Assembly: GCA_910586095.1 (NCBI GenBank) | Contig: CAJUHQ010000116.1 | Coordinates: 1-10,897 of the forward strand | Length of the DNA: 10,897 nucleotides | Direction of reading: 5' to 3' | Origin: an uncultured Lachnospiraceae bacterium | GTDB taxonomy: Bacteria; Bacillota; Clostridia; Lachnospirales; Lachnospiraceae | In this document: piece by piece, positions 1 to 6,625 of the stretch | Layout: each line of letters starts with the position of its first letter | Position numbering within the stretch: position 1 is the first letter of the stretch | Position numbers and translations under genes: made by a program | The notes under the pieces: model-generated | Told to the model about the DNA's origin: nothing | Database searches by the model: none | The model's input: only the letters and a program-made list of their open reading frames with translations

Positions 1-24
1 GTCAGCGCAGCAAGTGCGCAGACC
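1..24 (+). repeat. Stem-loop repeat, copy A (possibly cut by the window edge)
   Basis: The first 23 bases fold as GTC, A, GCGCA, loop GCAAG, TGCGC, A, GAC: an 8-bp stem with one A-A mismatch. The same design, (G)GTCnGnGCA, five variable bases, TGCGCAGACC, occurs on the minus strand at 5799-5823. Arms are conserved and the loop differs, which suggests a dispersed hairpin family rather than coding DNA. The function is unknown. Confidence 0.45.
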
Positions 25-36
25 TACAGCAAGGAT

Positions 37-52
37 TCGAAGACTTTCATAG
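37..52 (+). repeat. Partial copy of the AAAGTCTTCGA hairpin repeat
   Basis: Sixteen bases, TCGAAGACTTTCATAG, are identical to the reverse complement of 9722-9737, the first hairpin of the larger repeat near 9720. Here only one arm is present, so it is either a truncated copy or a related element. It lies between the stop codon of the FliK-like gene and the left edge, directly after stem-loop copy A, so this intergenic gap is largely repeat DNA. Confidence 0.5.
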
Positions 53-81
53 TAAAAAATTTAAGCACTATTACCAATTTC

Positions 82-1935
82 TCATGCACGTGTGTCAAAA
101 GTTTGATAGCTAAGAACTGCGCTGCCTCCTGCTACCTGCTCTTCAATATGTTCTAGAACGGTTTTGTCCTCCTCTTTTTCAAGTATCATATTTTTACATT
201 GATATCCCTTTTTGGAAAGTCTTTGTGCCAATTCCTCAATGTGATCTTCCACAAGCGCTATAGATGTCTCATCTAGATAAAATTTTGTTGTCACCTGATT
301 TTTTTCTGTCTGTAACAAAATACTTATATCTAACGCTCCCAAATGATCCATATCCAAATGCAAAAAAGCAGTCAACATACCATCTTTGCGCGCCATATTT
401 TTCTTGTTTGTATACACATATAAATCACCATGTGCCTGAGAATTATTTAGCTTTAGAGGAAGTTGGACATAGCTAAACATCTGATTCATTTGGTTCATAA
501 ACTCTACATTCTCATGAATATTGGTCATTGCCTGTGCACTGCTATGTGTCTGTCCGCTTGACTGCATCGCTTCATTCATCATACGCGAAAGTTGGCCGCT
601 CTCCTTCATAAGTTTTTGGTAAAATTCTTCTACCTTTCCTTCCTGTGTCAAGTCCTGTGGCGTGAGCGTCCATTGTTTTTGCAATCCATCACGCACTATA
701 GAATGAAATGGTCCTGACTGAAAAATTTTGGTTTTCTGCCCTGTAGTCAACTGTCTTCCTAGCTCTGTATCCATCAGTAGTTGTTTGACGCCTTTCAAAT
801 CAAGAGTTCCATCCTTTATCAATGCAATCACACGATTGGGAAGTGTTTGTATTTTTTCTCCTCTTAGTTGATTCACAATTGTATTTATCATATCTTGTTG
901 CGTTGTTTTTGTCTCTTGTGTGCTATTGTGTAAAGAACTACTTTCTTGTTTTTGATTAGAAAGAATTGGATCTTGCTTTATGAGGGTTTGTTCTATCTGA
1001 ACTTGTTTGCTATTTGTTTGTTCTGCGTTGTTTCTTAGTGACGTCTGGTTGGTATTATGTTCTTCGTTTGCCTGTATAAGTGGTTTATTCCCATTGATAG
1101 TGTGATCCATCTCATTTGGATCTGCTTTTGTAGCAGCGTCCATATAAGCCAAGCTATTGCTTCCCTTAATACCTGCATTTTCTCCATTTGACTTCGATTC
1201 ACCAAATAATAGAGTAAGGACCTGTTCCATAAACTTAGCACCATTGTCAAGTGCACTTTGCCCTGTAATGGTCTGTGAATCTTGATTGGCAATCAATGTG
1301 TCATAAAGCCTTATAATTTCGTCAGAAGCCTCCTTGATGCCATCTAATAGCTTATGCTCCAAATTCTGATAATTTTGCAGTTGAGAGACATTGCTATCTG
1401 TCAGAGGAAGTTGCAATTTATGAAGTTTAATAATCTCTGTTAAACTTGCCTGTGGGTTTTGCAGTGCCAATCGATTGAATGTCATGAGTGTTTTTTTGTC
1501 GATGGACATCCCATTTTCCAACAATGTGGACACAAGTGCTAGATTTTTGTCATTGACGGCCATATGTGCCGCGCGCAACGCTGCCTCCCCCACCCGAATC
1601 ATTTGTGAACTTCTGTCATATACAGGTTTTAACACAATTTTATTATCTTTGTTGGATTGTACTTGTAAGCTTAACACTTGCCCTAGTGCCACTTGTACAT
1701 CTCGTTCAAGCTTTGCTGCCATATACTGCCCATTTGCAAGTTGTATCTGTACATCCTCACCATTCACAGAGACAATCTCTCCTTGAAAAGTATCACCAGG
1801 CTGTAGTTGTGTCACATCTGTTGCTTGCGTACTTGCGTTTGAACCATTCAATGATGCAGTATTTCCCGCATAGTTGGGCGTTCCTATCTGTGTGCTTCCA
1901 TAATTGTGTGAAAATCCTGACAAAAAGCTGTCCAT
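82..1935 (-). CDS. FliK-like protein with flagellar hook-length control C-terminal domain
   Basis: This is a 617-residue protein. Residues 44-105 (LQPGDTFQGEIVSVNGEDV onward) look like a small beta-rich, OB-like domain. Residues 110-215 are helical. About 248-350 is a linker rich in Asn, Gln, Ser and Thr. Residues 490-590 (LPLKLNNSQAHGDLYVY, then LGALDISILLQ) match the hook-length control (Flg_hook) domain of FliK. That family is a molecular ruler that switches the flagellar export gate from hook to filament subunits. The start has a GGGAGG ribosome binding site about 7 bases upstream, and the gene lies 17 bases after rnhB, so it is probably co-transcribed. No other flagellar gene is present, so the exact role in hook assembly is unproven. 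No signal peptide or membrane segment is seen. Confidence 0.75.
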   Translation of the reverse strand: MDSFLSGFSHNYGSTQIGTPNYAGNTASLNGSNASTQATDVTQLQPGDTFQGEIVSVNGEDVQIQLANGQYMAAKLERDVQVALGQVLSLQVQSNKDNKIVLKPVYDRSSQMIRVGEAALRAAHMAVNDKNLALVSTLLENGMSIDKKTLMTFNRLALQNPQASLTEIIKLHKLQLPLTDSNVSQLQNYQNLEHKLLDGIKEASDEIIRLYDTLIANQDSQTITGQSALDNGAKFMEQVLTLLFGESKSNGENAGIKGSNSLAYMDAATKADPNEMDHTINGNKPLIQANEEHNTNQTSLRNNAEQTNSKQVQIEQTLIKQDPILSNQKQESSSLHNSTQETKTTQQDMINTIVNQLRGEKIQTLPNRVIALIKDGTLDLKGVKQLLMDTELGRQLTTGQKTKIFQSGPFHSIVRDGLQKQWTLTPQDLTQEGKVEEFYQKLMKESGQLSRMMNEAMQSSGQTHSSAQAMTNIHENVEFMNQMNQMFSYVQLPLKLNNSQAHGDLYVYTNKKNMARKDGMLTAFLHLDMDHLGALDISILLQTEKNQVTTKFYLDETSIALVEDHIEELAQRLSKKGYQCKNMILEKEEDKTVLEHIEEQVAGGSAVLSYQTFDTRA

Positions 1936-1952
1936 AAGCTTCCCTCCCAGTC

Positions 1953-2726
1953 TTATTCCTCTTCCAAATCAACAAAGTTTCCAATAAAACTTTTCCTATG
2001 TATTGGTGATGGACCATACTTCTTTATGGCTTCGATATGCACGGCTGCTCCATATCCTTTGTTGTCTGCAAAATGATACTTTGGATATACTTTGTCATAT
2101 TCCTCCATCATGCGATCTCTTGTCACTTTGGCTATAATGCTTGCCGCTGCAATAGACACACTTTTGGCATCACCGTGTATAATAGGAACCTGTTTAATTC
2201 CTATTTTAGGAATCGTCACCGCATCATTTAATAAAACATTAGGTGTTACAGTCAATTGGCTTACCGCCTGACGCATTGCCTCATAAGTTGCCTGTAAAAT
2301 ATTGATTGCGTCAATCCGATCATGCGCCACACACCCAACTCCAACAGATATGGCCTCCTCCATAATGATATCATATAACAATTCTCGCTTTTTTGCACTG
2401 AGCTTTTTTGAATCATTTAAATACAAAAGCTGACAGTCCTTTGGCAAGATCACAGCACCTGCCACTACAGGCCCTGCAAGTGGGCCACGTCCTGCCTCGT
2501 CAATGCCGCAAATATACCCATAAGACGCATACCGTCTCTCATACTGCTTCATTTCTTCGATACGTTGCTTTTCTTTTTCTATAGCCGCAATTTTCTTAGA
2601 TGCCGCAGACACAAGCGTCTGTACACCACTGCGCGTATCACCCTTGTACTGTTCTACAAAAAAAGGCAGCTCATCCTCCTGCGCTGCCTTATATTCATCC
2701 CTAATCTCACCTATTCTTTTTTCCAT
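1953..2726 (-). CDS. rnhB: Ribonuclease HII
   Basis: RNase HII cuts the RNA strand of RNA-DNA hybrids and starts removal of single ribonucleotides from DNA in the cytoplasm. The reading frame extends to a GTG at 2729; the adjacent ATG at 2726 is chosen (257 residues), with AGAGG about 10 bases upstream. Numbered from the GTG, the signature GIDEAGRGPLAGPVVAGAVI begins at residue 75. The metal-binding acidic set is D77, E78, D169 (LLND) and D187 (HGDAKS), followed by SIAAASIIAKVTRD. The first 70 residues form the helical N-terminal extension common in Firmicutes enzymes, usually linked to substrate binding. The gene sits between a signal peptidase gene and the FliK-like gene, with a 250-base gap upstream that could hold its own promoter. 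Confidence 0.96.
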   Translation of the reverse strand: MEKRIGEIRDEYKAAQEDELPFFVEQYKGDTRSGVQTLVSAASKKIAAIEKEKQRIEEMKQYERRYASYGYICGIDEAGRGPLAGPVVAGAVILPKDCQLLYLNDSKKLSAKKRELLYDIIMEEAISVGVGCVAHDRIDAINILQATYEAMRQAVSQLTVTPNVLLNDAVTIPKIGIKQVPIIHGDAKSVSIAAASIIAKVTRDRMMEEYDKVYPKYHFADNKGYGAAVHIEAIKKYGPSPIHRKSFIGNFVDLEEE

Positions 2727-2729
2727 CAC

Positions 2730-2980
2730 AGCACACCTCTTCCTTTGCTCTTCTCCACATTTTATGACATCTCATATATTTCATCCAGTCAAAAATCAAA
2801 CATATAAATATATTCATATTGACCTGTCATATTCATTAGATATACCTATAAAAATCTTTGATTATTCAACTGATTATGCTATTAAAATTCGCTGTATCAC
2901 TGTCAAAATTCTGCACATATTGACGTGATGTACTACAACTTACATGTTCAATTTCTGGCTGGATAGAACGTTATATTTGC
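2730..2980. other. Intergenic gap between lepB and rnhB
   Basis: This 251-base gap is very AT-rich and holds no gene that I can support. A minus-strand dyad, TCACGTCAA (2928-2920) with TTGACAGTGA (2906-2897), forms nine pairs with one bulge and a 13-base loop, but no U-run follows, so it is not a normal terminator. Its right arm contains a perfect -35 hexamer TTGACA (2906-2901). The best -10 behind it, TAGCAT at 19 bases spacing, is weak. A promoter for rnhB is likely somewhere here but cannot be fixed. Confidence 0.3.
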
Positions 2981-3520
2981 CTACTGATGTTTTAACACCC
3001 CAAACTTTGACAATGGCCATATTCTGATAAATGCGCGCCCAATAATATCATTTCGATGAATATTTCCCACGGATGGATCTCTACTGTCTGAACTATTATT
3101 TCGATTATCTCCTAATACAAAATATTCGTCTTCTCCAAGTAAAATGGCTTCTGTCGCTCGTCCAGGATTTTGTATAATTTCTCGTCCATACTCTTCCTCT
3201 AACAATTCACCATCAATATAAATATTTCCTTCCACATCAATTCGAACAGTCTCTCCTGGCATACCAATAATTCTTTTTATGTAATATGTTTCTTTGTCAT
3301 ACTGAAAGGGAAATACGATAATATCAAACCTTTCTGGATCTTGAAAACGATAGGTAATCTTATCCACAATCAAGTGATCCGCATCGCTGAGTGTACTTTC
3401 CATACTACTGCCACTTACCTGCGTTCTTTGTCCTATATAAGTAACAATCAGATAAGCTACACACAGCACCACTAACAGATATACACTAGTGCTCAATATT
3501 TCCTTTAATATATTTTTCAT
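2981..3520 (-). CDS. lepB: Signal peptidase I (first of two, distal copy)
   Basis: Type I signal peptidase cleaves signal peptides from exported proteins at the outer face of the membrane using a Ser/Lys dyad. The frame opens at a GTG at 3556 (191 residues), but the ATG at 3520 (MKNILKEIL, 179 residues) has AGGGG 8 bases upstream and does not overlap rbgA, so it is preferred. From that start, residues 9-30 form the single N-terminal membrane anchor. SGSSMEST carries the catalytic Ser39, YYIKRIIGMPGE the general base Lys82, and GDNRNNSSDSR is the conserved box E. Size and single anchor fit the short Gram-positive (SipS-like) class. It follows rbgA by 20 bases. A second, divergent copy lies upstream of rbgA. 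Confidence 0.95.
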   Translation of the reverse strand: MKNILKEILSTSVYLLVVLCVAYLIVTYIGQRTQVSGSSMESTLSDADHLIVDKITYRFQDPERFDIIVFPFQYDKETYYIKRIIGMPGETVRIDVEGNIYIDGELLEEEYGREIIQNPGRATEAILLGEDEYFVLGDNRNNSSDSRDPSVGNIHRNDIIGRAFIRIWPLSKFGVLKHQ

Positions 3521-3540
3521 GGCATTTTCCCCTGTTTTTC

Positions 3541-4395
3541 TCATTTCATTGGACACTCTAATGTGATTCTCCCTATCCGTCCGTTTCTGAAATCCTCTAC
3601 AACCGCGGAGGATGCTTTCATGTTATCAAGTCTCTCCCCTTTTAGGAAATAGCTTCTGGCTATACAAATTGATTGTATAATCTCATATGCATTTTGCTGA
3701 TCTGACAGTTCTATATGATATCTCTCCTCCAAGAGTCCTGCATATTCATCACGCAAAAAATCAATTAATGTGCAGGCAATCTCGTCTAGATGAAGCAGCT
3801 CATCATTCATAGAACCAATCATAGCAAGATGCAATCCCACTGTCTGATCTTCAAACTTAGGCCAAAGAATTCCTGGCGTATCGAGAAGCTCTATGCTCTT
3901 ATTTAATCGAATCCACTGTTTTCCTTTAGTAACGCCAGGCTTATTTCCTGTCTTGGTACAGGACTTTCCTGCAAAAGAATTGATAAATGTAGATTTTCCA
4001 ACATTAGGGATTCCTACCACCATCGCTCGCACAGGTCTGTTGATAATTCCCCTTTTTCTGTCACGCTCTATTTTTTCTTTACATGCTTCCTGAACAATAC
4101 CTTGTATGGCCTTTGTTCCTGAGCCTGATTTAGAATTCATCTCTATCGCATACAATCCCTTTTGTCTAAAATAATCCATCCATATTTTATTTTTTACAGG
4201 ATCGGCCAAATCAGATTTATTAAAAAGAATAATCCTTGATTTATTTTTTCCTAGTGTATCGATATCTGGATTTCTGCTACTTAATGGCACCCTAGCATCC
4301 ACCAACTCAATAACTAAATCCACCAGTTTTATATCTTCTTGCATCATTCGTTTGGCCTTGGTCATATGCCCTGGATACCATTGATAATCTGCCAT
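3541..4395 (-). CDS. rbgA: Ribosome biogenesis GTPase RbgA (YlqF)
   Basis: RbgA is a circularly permuted GTPase needed for late assembly of the 50S ribosomal subunit. The frame opens at 4428, but the ATG at 4395 gives the family-typical N-terminus MADYQWYPGHMTKAKR and has AGGAAT and GAGAGG upstream, so 284 residues are called. Counted from there, the G4 motif NKSD is near residue 59, before the P-loop GIPNVGKST near 128 and DTPG near 172. This permuted G4-G1-G3 order is diagnostic. The C-terminal helical domain is complete. A 111-base gap separates it from the upstream lepB; TTGAGT with TAGAAG 17 bases away in that gap is only a weak promoter candidate. Placement next to rplS fits a shared ribosome-assembly theme. 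Confidence 0.96.
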   Translation of the reverse strand: MADYQWYPGHMTKAKRMMQEDIKLVDLVIELVDARVPLSSRNPDIDTLGKNKSRIILFNKSDLADPVKNKIWMDYFRQKGLYAIEMNSKSGSGTKAIQGIVQEACKEKIERDRKRGIINRPVRAMVVGIPNVGKSTFINSFAGKSCTKTGNKPGVTKGKQWIRLNKSIELLDTPGILWPKFEDQTVGLHLAMIGSMNDELLHLDEIACTLIDFLRDEYAGLLEERYHIELSDQQNAYEIIQSICIARSYFLKGERLDNMKASSAVVEDFRNGRIGRITLECPMK

Positions 4396-4506
4396 TTCTA
4401 TTCCTATGCCTCTCTGCTGTCCTGTCAAAACAAAATCAGCTTTTTATCATTTAACTTCTATCCACTACTTTAATAAAACTCAAATCAGAATGAATGTGAA
4501 ACCTAT

Positions 4507-5091
4507 TTATTCTATAAGTCCCATATTACTGCTTCCAGATGCCATTTTCATCCATGCCTTGCCAATAATATATTCCTTCTTTACTGTACCAATGTTAGCG
4601 GAACGACTATCCTCACTACTATTACAGTTATCCCCAATGACAAAATATTCATCCTCTTCTAAAGTGACCTCGCCTTCTAAAATTCCTGGCTCTGCAATCT
4701 TGTCATTAAAATAGTCTTCCACAGCTTCGTCATTGACATACAAAATTCCTTTTTTTATGTATAATGTATCACCAGGTACTCCAACTACTCTCTTCACATA
4801 ATAATGCGATTTTTCATTGCCATTTGGGAGAAAAACAATCACATCCCCCGCTTTTGGAGAAGAAACCTTATAAACCAATCTGTTCAAAAAAATTTTCTGA
4901 CCATTGTATAGACTTGGTTCCATAGAAGAACCAATTACACTTGTTTGCATCCCTATACAAAAAACAATAACTACTGCAAGAAGTGCTGATGCAAATATCC
5001 AAAAAATCCAGCTAAATATATCTCTGATAAGAACCATATTTAATTTTTTCTTTTTCTGATAAAATGTCAGCCCTTTTCTTTTTTTTGCCAT
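4507..5091 (-). CDS. lepB: Signal peptidase I (second, rplS-proximal copy)
   Basis: This is a second type I signal peptidase. The frame opens at 5130, but that start lies inside the rplS terminator hairpin. The ATG at 5091 (MAKKRKG) has AAGAAGGGCG just upstream and is preferred, giving 194 residues. A very basic N-terminus (KKRKG, QKKKKL) is followed by one membrane anchor at about residues 22-47. VIGSSMEPSL carries the catalytic Ser56, YYVKRVVGVPGD carries Lys100, and GDNCNSSEDSR is box E, with Cys where the other copy has Arg. The two copies share family motifs but differ widely elsewhere, so they are not a recent duplication and may differ in substrate range. Its ribosome binding site follows the terminator U-run directly, so expression may depend on readthrough from rplS. 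Confidence 0.95.
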   Translation of the reverse strand: MAKKRKGLTFYQKKKKLNMVLIRDIFSWIFWIFASALLAVVIVFCIGMQTSVIGSSMEPSLYNGQKIFLNRLVYKVSSPKAGDVIVFLPNGNEKSHYYVKRVVGVPGDTLYIKKGILYVNDEAVEDYFNDKIAEPGILEGEVTLEEDEYFVIGDNCNSSEDSRSANIGTVKKEYIIGKAWMKMASGSSNMGLIE

Positions 5092-5106
5092 ACAATCGCC
5101 CTTCTT

Positions 5107-5137
5107 GTAAAAAACGGAGCCTGTCTCCAAGCTCCGT
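5107..5137 (-). terminator. Intrinsic terminator after rplS
   Basis: On the minus strand ACGGAGC pairs perfectly with GCTCCGT across a 10-base loop (5137-5114), and a run of T follows at once (5114-5109). It starts 15 bases after the rplS stop codon and ends about 18 bases before the downstream lepB start. It should end most transcripts from the strong rplS promoter, with partial readthrough feeding lepB and perhaps rbgA. Confidence 0.85.
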
Positions 5138-5151
5138 CCATGAACTAATTA

Positions 5152-5499
5152 TTATTTAACTAATTCTTTAACCTTTGCCTTCTTACCAACACGGTTTCTC
5201 AAATAGTTAAGTTTCGCACGTCTTACCTTACCAGATCTCACAACCTCTACTTTTTCTACGTTAGGGGAATGAAGTGGCCATGTTTTCTCCACACCTACAC
5301 CATTTGAAATCTTTCTGACTGTAAAGGTTTTTCTATTGCTACCGCCCTGAATCTTCATAACAGTGCCTTCAAATATCTGAATTCTCTCGCGGTTTCCTTC
5401 CTTAATCTTTCCATGTACCTTTACGGTATCACCAACACGAAAGCTGTCAACCTTTTCCTTTAACTGTGCCTGTTCGATTTCCTTAATAATTTCGTTCAT
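5152..5499 (-). CDS. rplS: 50S ribosomal protein L19
   Basis: L19 binds 23S rRNA at the 30S-50S interface, forming part of an intersubunit bridge. The 115-residue protein has the standard length and the family sequence throughout: FRVGDTVKVHGKIKEGNRER, IQIFEGTVMKIQGGSNRKTF, TVRKISNGVGVEKTWPLHSP, and the basic tail VRRAKLNYLRNRVGKKAKVK. The ATG has a near-perfect AAGGAGG ribosome binding site 8 bases upstream. A structured leader and promoter-like elements precede it and a strong intrinsic terminator follows, so it is mostly expressed as its own short transcript, perhaps with limited readthrough into lepB. Confidence 0.98.
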   Translation of the reverse strand: MNEIIKEIEQAQLKEKVDSFRVGDTVKVHGKIKEGNRERIQIFEGTVMKIQGGSNRKTFTVRKISNGVGVEKTWPLHSPNVEKVEVVRSGKVRRAKLNYLRNRVGKKAKVKELVK

Positions 5500-5519
5500 T
5501 TTACTTGCCTCCTTATTTT

Positions 5520-5625
5520 TTCGACGTTCTTAATACCTTCGCTGCAAACAGAAATCATTTTCATCAAAATCTGTCAGTTGTCTCGTGCAACGAACCTTTG
5601 TACCAGAGGACCATCTCATTCTTCG
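5520..5625 (-). promoter_or_regulatory. Probable L19 (rplS) autoregulatory leader RNA
   Basis: The rplS leader folds well on the minus strand. TTCGTTGC (5594-5587) pairs with GCAGCGAA (5545-5538) in eight pairs with one G-U. Inside it ACAG (5574-5571) pairs with CTGT (5551-5548) and encloses ATTTT, loop GATG, AAAAT (5570-5557), leaving a GATTT bulge. Structured leaders that bind the ribosomal protein and repress its synthesis are known upstream of rplS in low-GC Gram-positives. Assignment to that family is by position and shape only; I cannot test a covariance model. Confidence 0.5.
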
Positions 5626-5632
5626 CAACATG

Positions 5633-5664
5633 TATAACTTATCACAAAAATACTGGTATTGCAA
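5633..5664 (-). promoter_or_regulatory. Possible rplS promoter
   Basis: On the minus strand TTGCAA (5664-5659) is a good -35 element, and TAAGTT lies 17 bases downstream with an upstream TG (extended -10 style, TGATAAGTT). An alternative -10, TATACA, is 22 bases away. The -35 lies inside an imperfect dyad, AATACT with AGTATT. The start site would fall just before the structured leader. The -10 match is only 3 of 6, so confidence is modest. Confidence 0.4.
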
Positions 5665-5702
5665 GTATTTCTCTTAAATCTTTTTTGCCAAAACTGTTTC
5701 TA

Positions 5703-5734
5703 CGTAACAGTTCAGACAAATCTGTCCTGTTACG
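5703..5734. repeat. Stem-loop CGTAACAG/CTGTTACG
   Basis: This is a perfect 8-bp inverted repeat (5703-5710 with 5727-5734) that encloses a second stem CAGA/TCTG with loop CAAA. No U-run follows on either strand. The TAACAG/CTGTTA core recurs at 8043-8060 and 8157-8163 around the nfeD leader, suggesting a dispersed palindrome family in this genome. Confidence 0.55.
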
Positions 5735-5775
5735 GCATCCGCCCATTAAAAATTGCTGCGCAATGGGGCGGATGC
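5735..5775. repeat. Stem-loop GCATCCGCCCATT/AATGGGGCGGATGC
   Basis: This is a 13-bp stem with a single bulged G and a 14-base loop that starts immediately after the preceding palindrome. It is the most GC-rich stretch of the gap. The loop holds a smaller ATTGC/GCAAT stem. It could act as a 3'-end stabiliser or terminator for the response-regulator transcript, but no T-run follows in either direction. Confidence 0.6.
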
Positions 5776-5798
5776 TTGTCACCTAAACGTATCTTCAC

Positions 5799-5823
5799 GG
5801 TCTGCGCAATAAATGCTCAGACC
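5799..5823 (-). repeat. Stem-loop repeat, copy B (same design as left edge)
   Basis: Minus strand: GGTCTG, A, GC, loop ATTTATT, GC, G, CAGACC, an 8-bp stem with one mismatch. Aligned to bases 1-24, the arms match at most positions and the last 10 bases, TGCGCAGACC, are identical, while the loop differs. It is the first hairpin met downstream of the response-regulator stop codon. Confidence 0.5.
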
Positions 5824-5856
5824 TGTCCAAACTGTTATGTTTCTACACAATAACTA

Positions 5857-6585
5857 TTATGTCTTTATCCATCTTCTAAGTTCATTCTTATAGGTAACAC
5901 CAATTTCTGCCTGATCACCATTTTTTAAGCAAATCAAGCCATTTACAGTATCTACATACTCAATAAAATCCTGATTCACCACACACATACGATGAATCTG
6001 CAAAAACTTTTCCTTTGGCAGTTTTTCTAAAAGCTGTTTGATTGATAAATAAGGAACTTTCATCTCTTCTTTGGCAAGCACAAAGCAAACTCCACGCGGT
6101 ACAGCTTTGACACAAATAATATCTTTGCAAAATAATTTATAATTCACGCCATCTTTTTTTACAATCACATAGTTTTCGCGAATTTCTCCCTGATGTGATA
6201 GAAACAAAAGTTTTCCTACTAAACGATCAATATCCTCCTCATGATAAGGTTTAATTAAATATTGGTAGCACTGAATCTCCCTGTATGCTGTAAGTTCCAT
6301 ATTGGCGAGGGAAGTAACCATCACAATAGGTGTGAAAGCATATTCTTTTTTCATACGTATCTCACGCGCAAAGGTGATACCAGAACTATCTGTGTTGTCC
6401 TCTTCATTGAGATTAATATCCAACAAAAAAGCCTGGAATGGCTGCTGCGCTTTTTCCAGCGCAGCCCGCGCCTCTTCCAGACTGTTTGTGGGAGTGGCCA
6501 ACACTTGATCTGATACACCCTCTACCATAGCAGTAATCGCCTTTAGACAATCTTTGCTATCCTCTAGTATCAATATCCTTGTCAT
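5857..6585 (-). CDS. LytTR-family response regulator
   Basis: This 242-residue protein has an N-terminal receiver domain (about 1-125) and a C-terminal LytTR DNA-binding domain (about 138-240). The receiver has the acidic pair E8/D9 (LILEDS), the probable phospho-acceptor D56 (FLLDINL), T91 (VTS) and K112 (IKPY). The LytTR part has YLSIKQLLEKLP and FLQIHRMCVVN, typical of AgrA/LytR-type regulators. The start is set by GGGGAGG about 7 bases upstream. No sensor kinase is in the window, so it is an orphan here. It follows the SPFH gene by 40 AT-rich bases with no clear terminator or promoter, so co-transcription with nfeD and the SPFH gene is likely. Its targets are unknown. Confidence 0.92.
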   Translation of the reverse strand: MTRILILEDSKDCLKAITAMVEGVSDQVLATPTNSLEEARAALEKAQQPFQAFLLDINLNEEDNTDSSGITFAREIRMKKEYAFTPIVMVTSLANMELTAYREIQCYQYLIKPYHEEDIDRLVGKLLFLSHQGEIRENYVIVKKDGVNYKLFCKDIICVKAVPRGVCFVLAKEEMKVPYLSIKQLLEKLPKEKFLQIHRMCVVNQDFIEYVDTVNGLICLKNGDQAEIGVTYKNELRRWIKT

Positions 6586-6625
6586 GGTCCGCCTCCCCTT
6601 TTATTTATAATTTTTTATAAAAATG

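Noticed and set aside
1475..1937. Plus-strand open frames opposite the FliK-like gene
   Set aside because: They are low-complexity, without ribosome binding sites or recognisable domains, and lie fully antisense to a well-supported gene.
2565..2928. Plus-strand open frames over the rnhB start and the AT-rich gap
   Set aside because: Their composition follows the AT-rich background and antisense rnhB; no ribosome binding site or family motif is seen.
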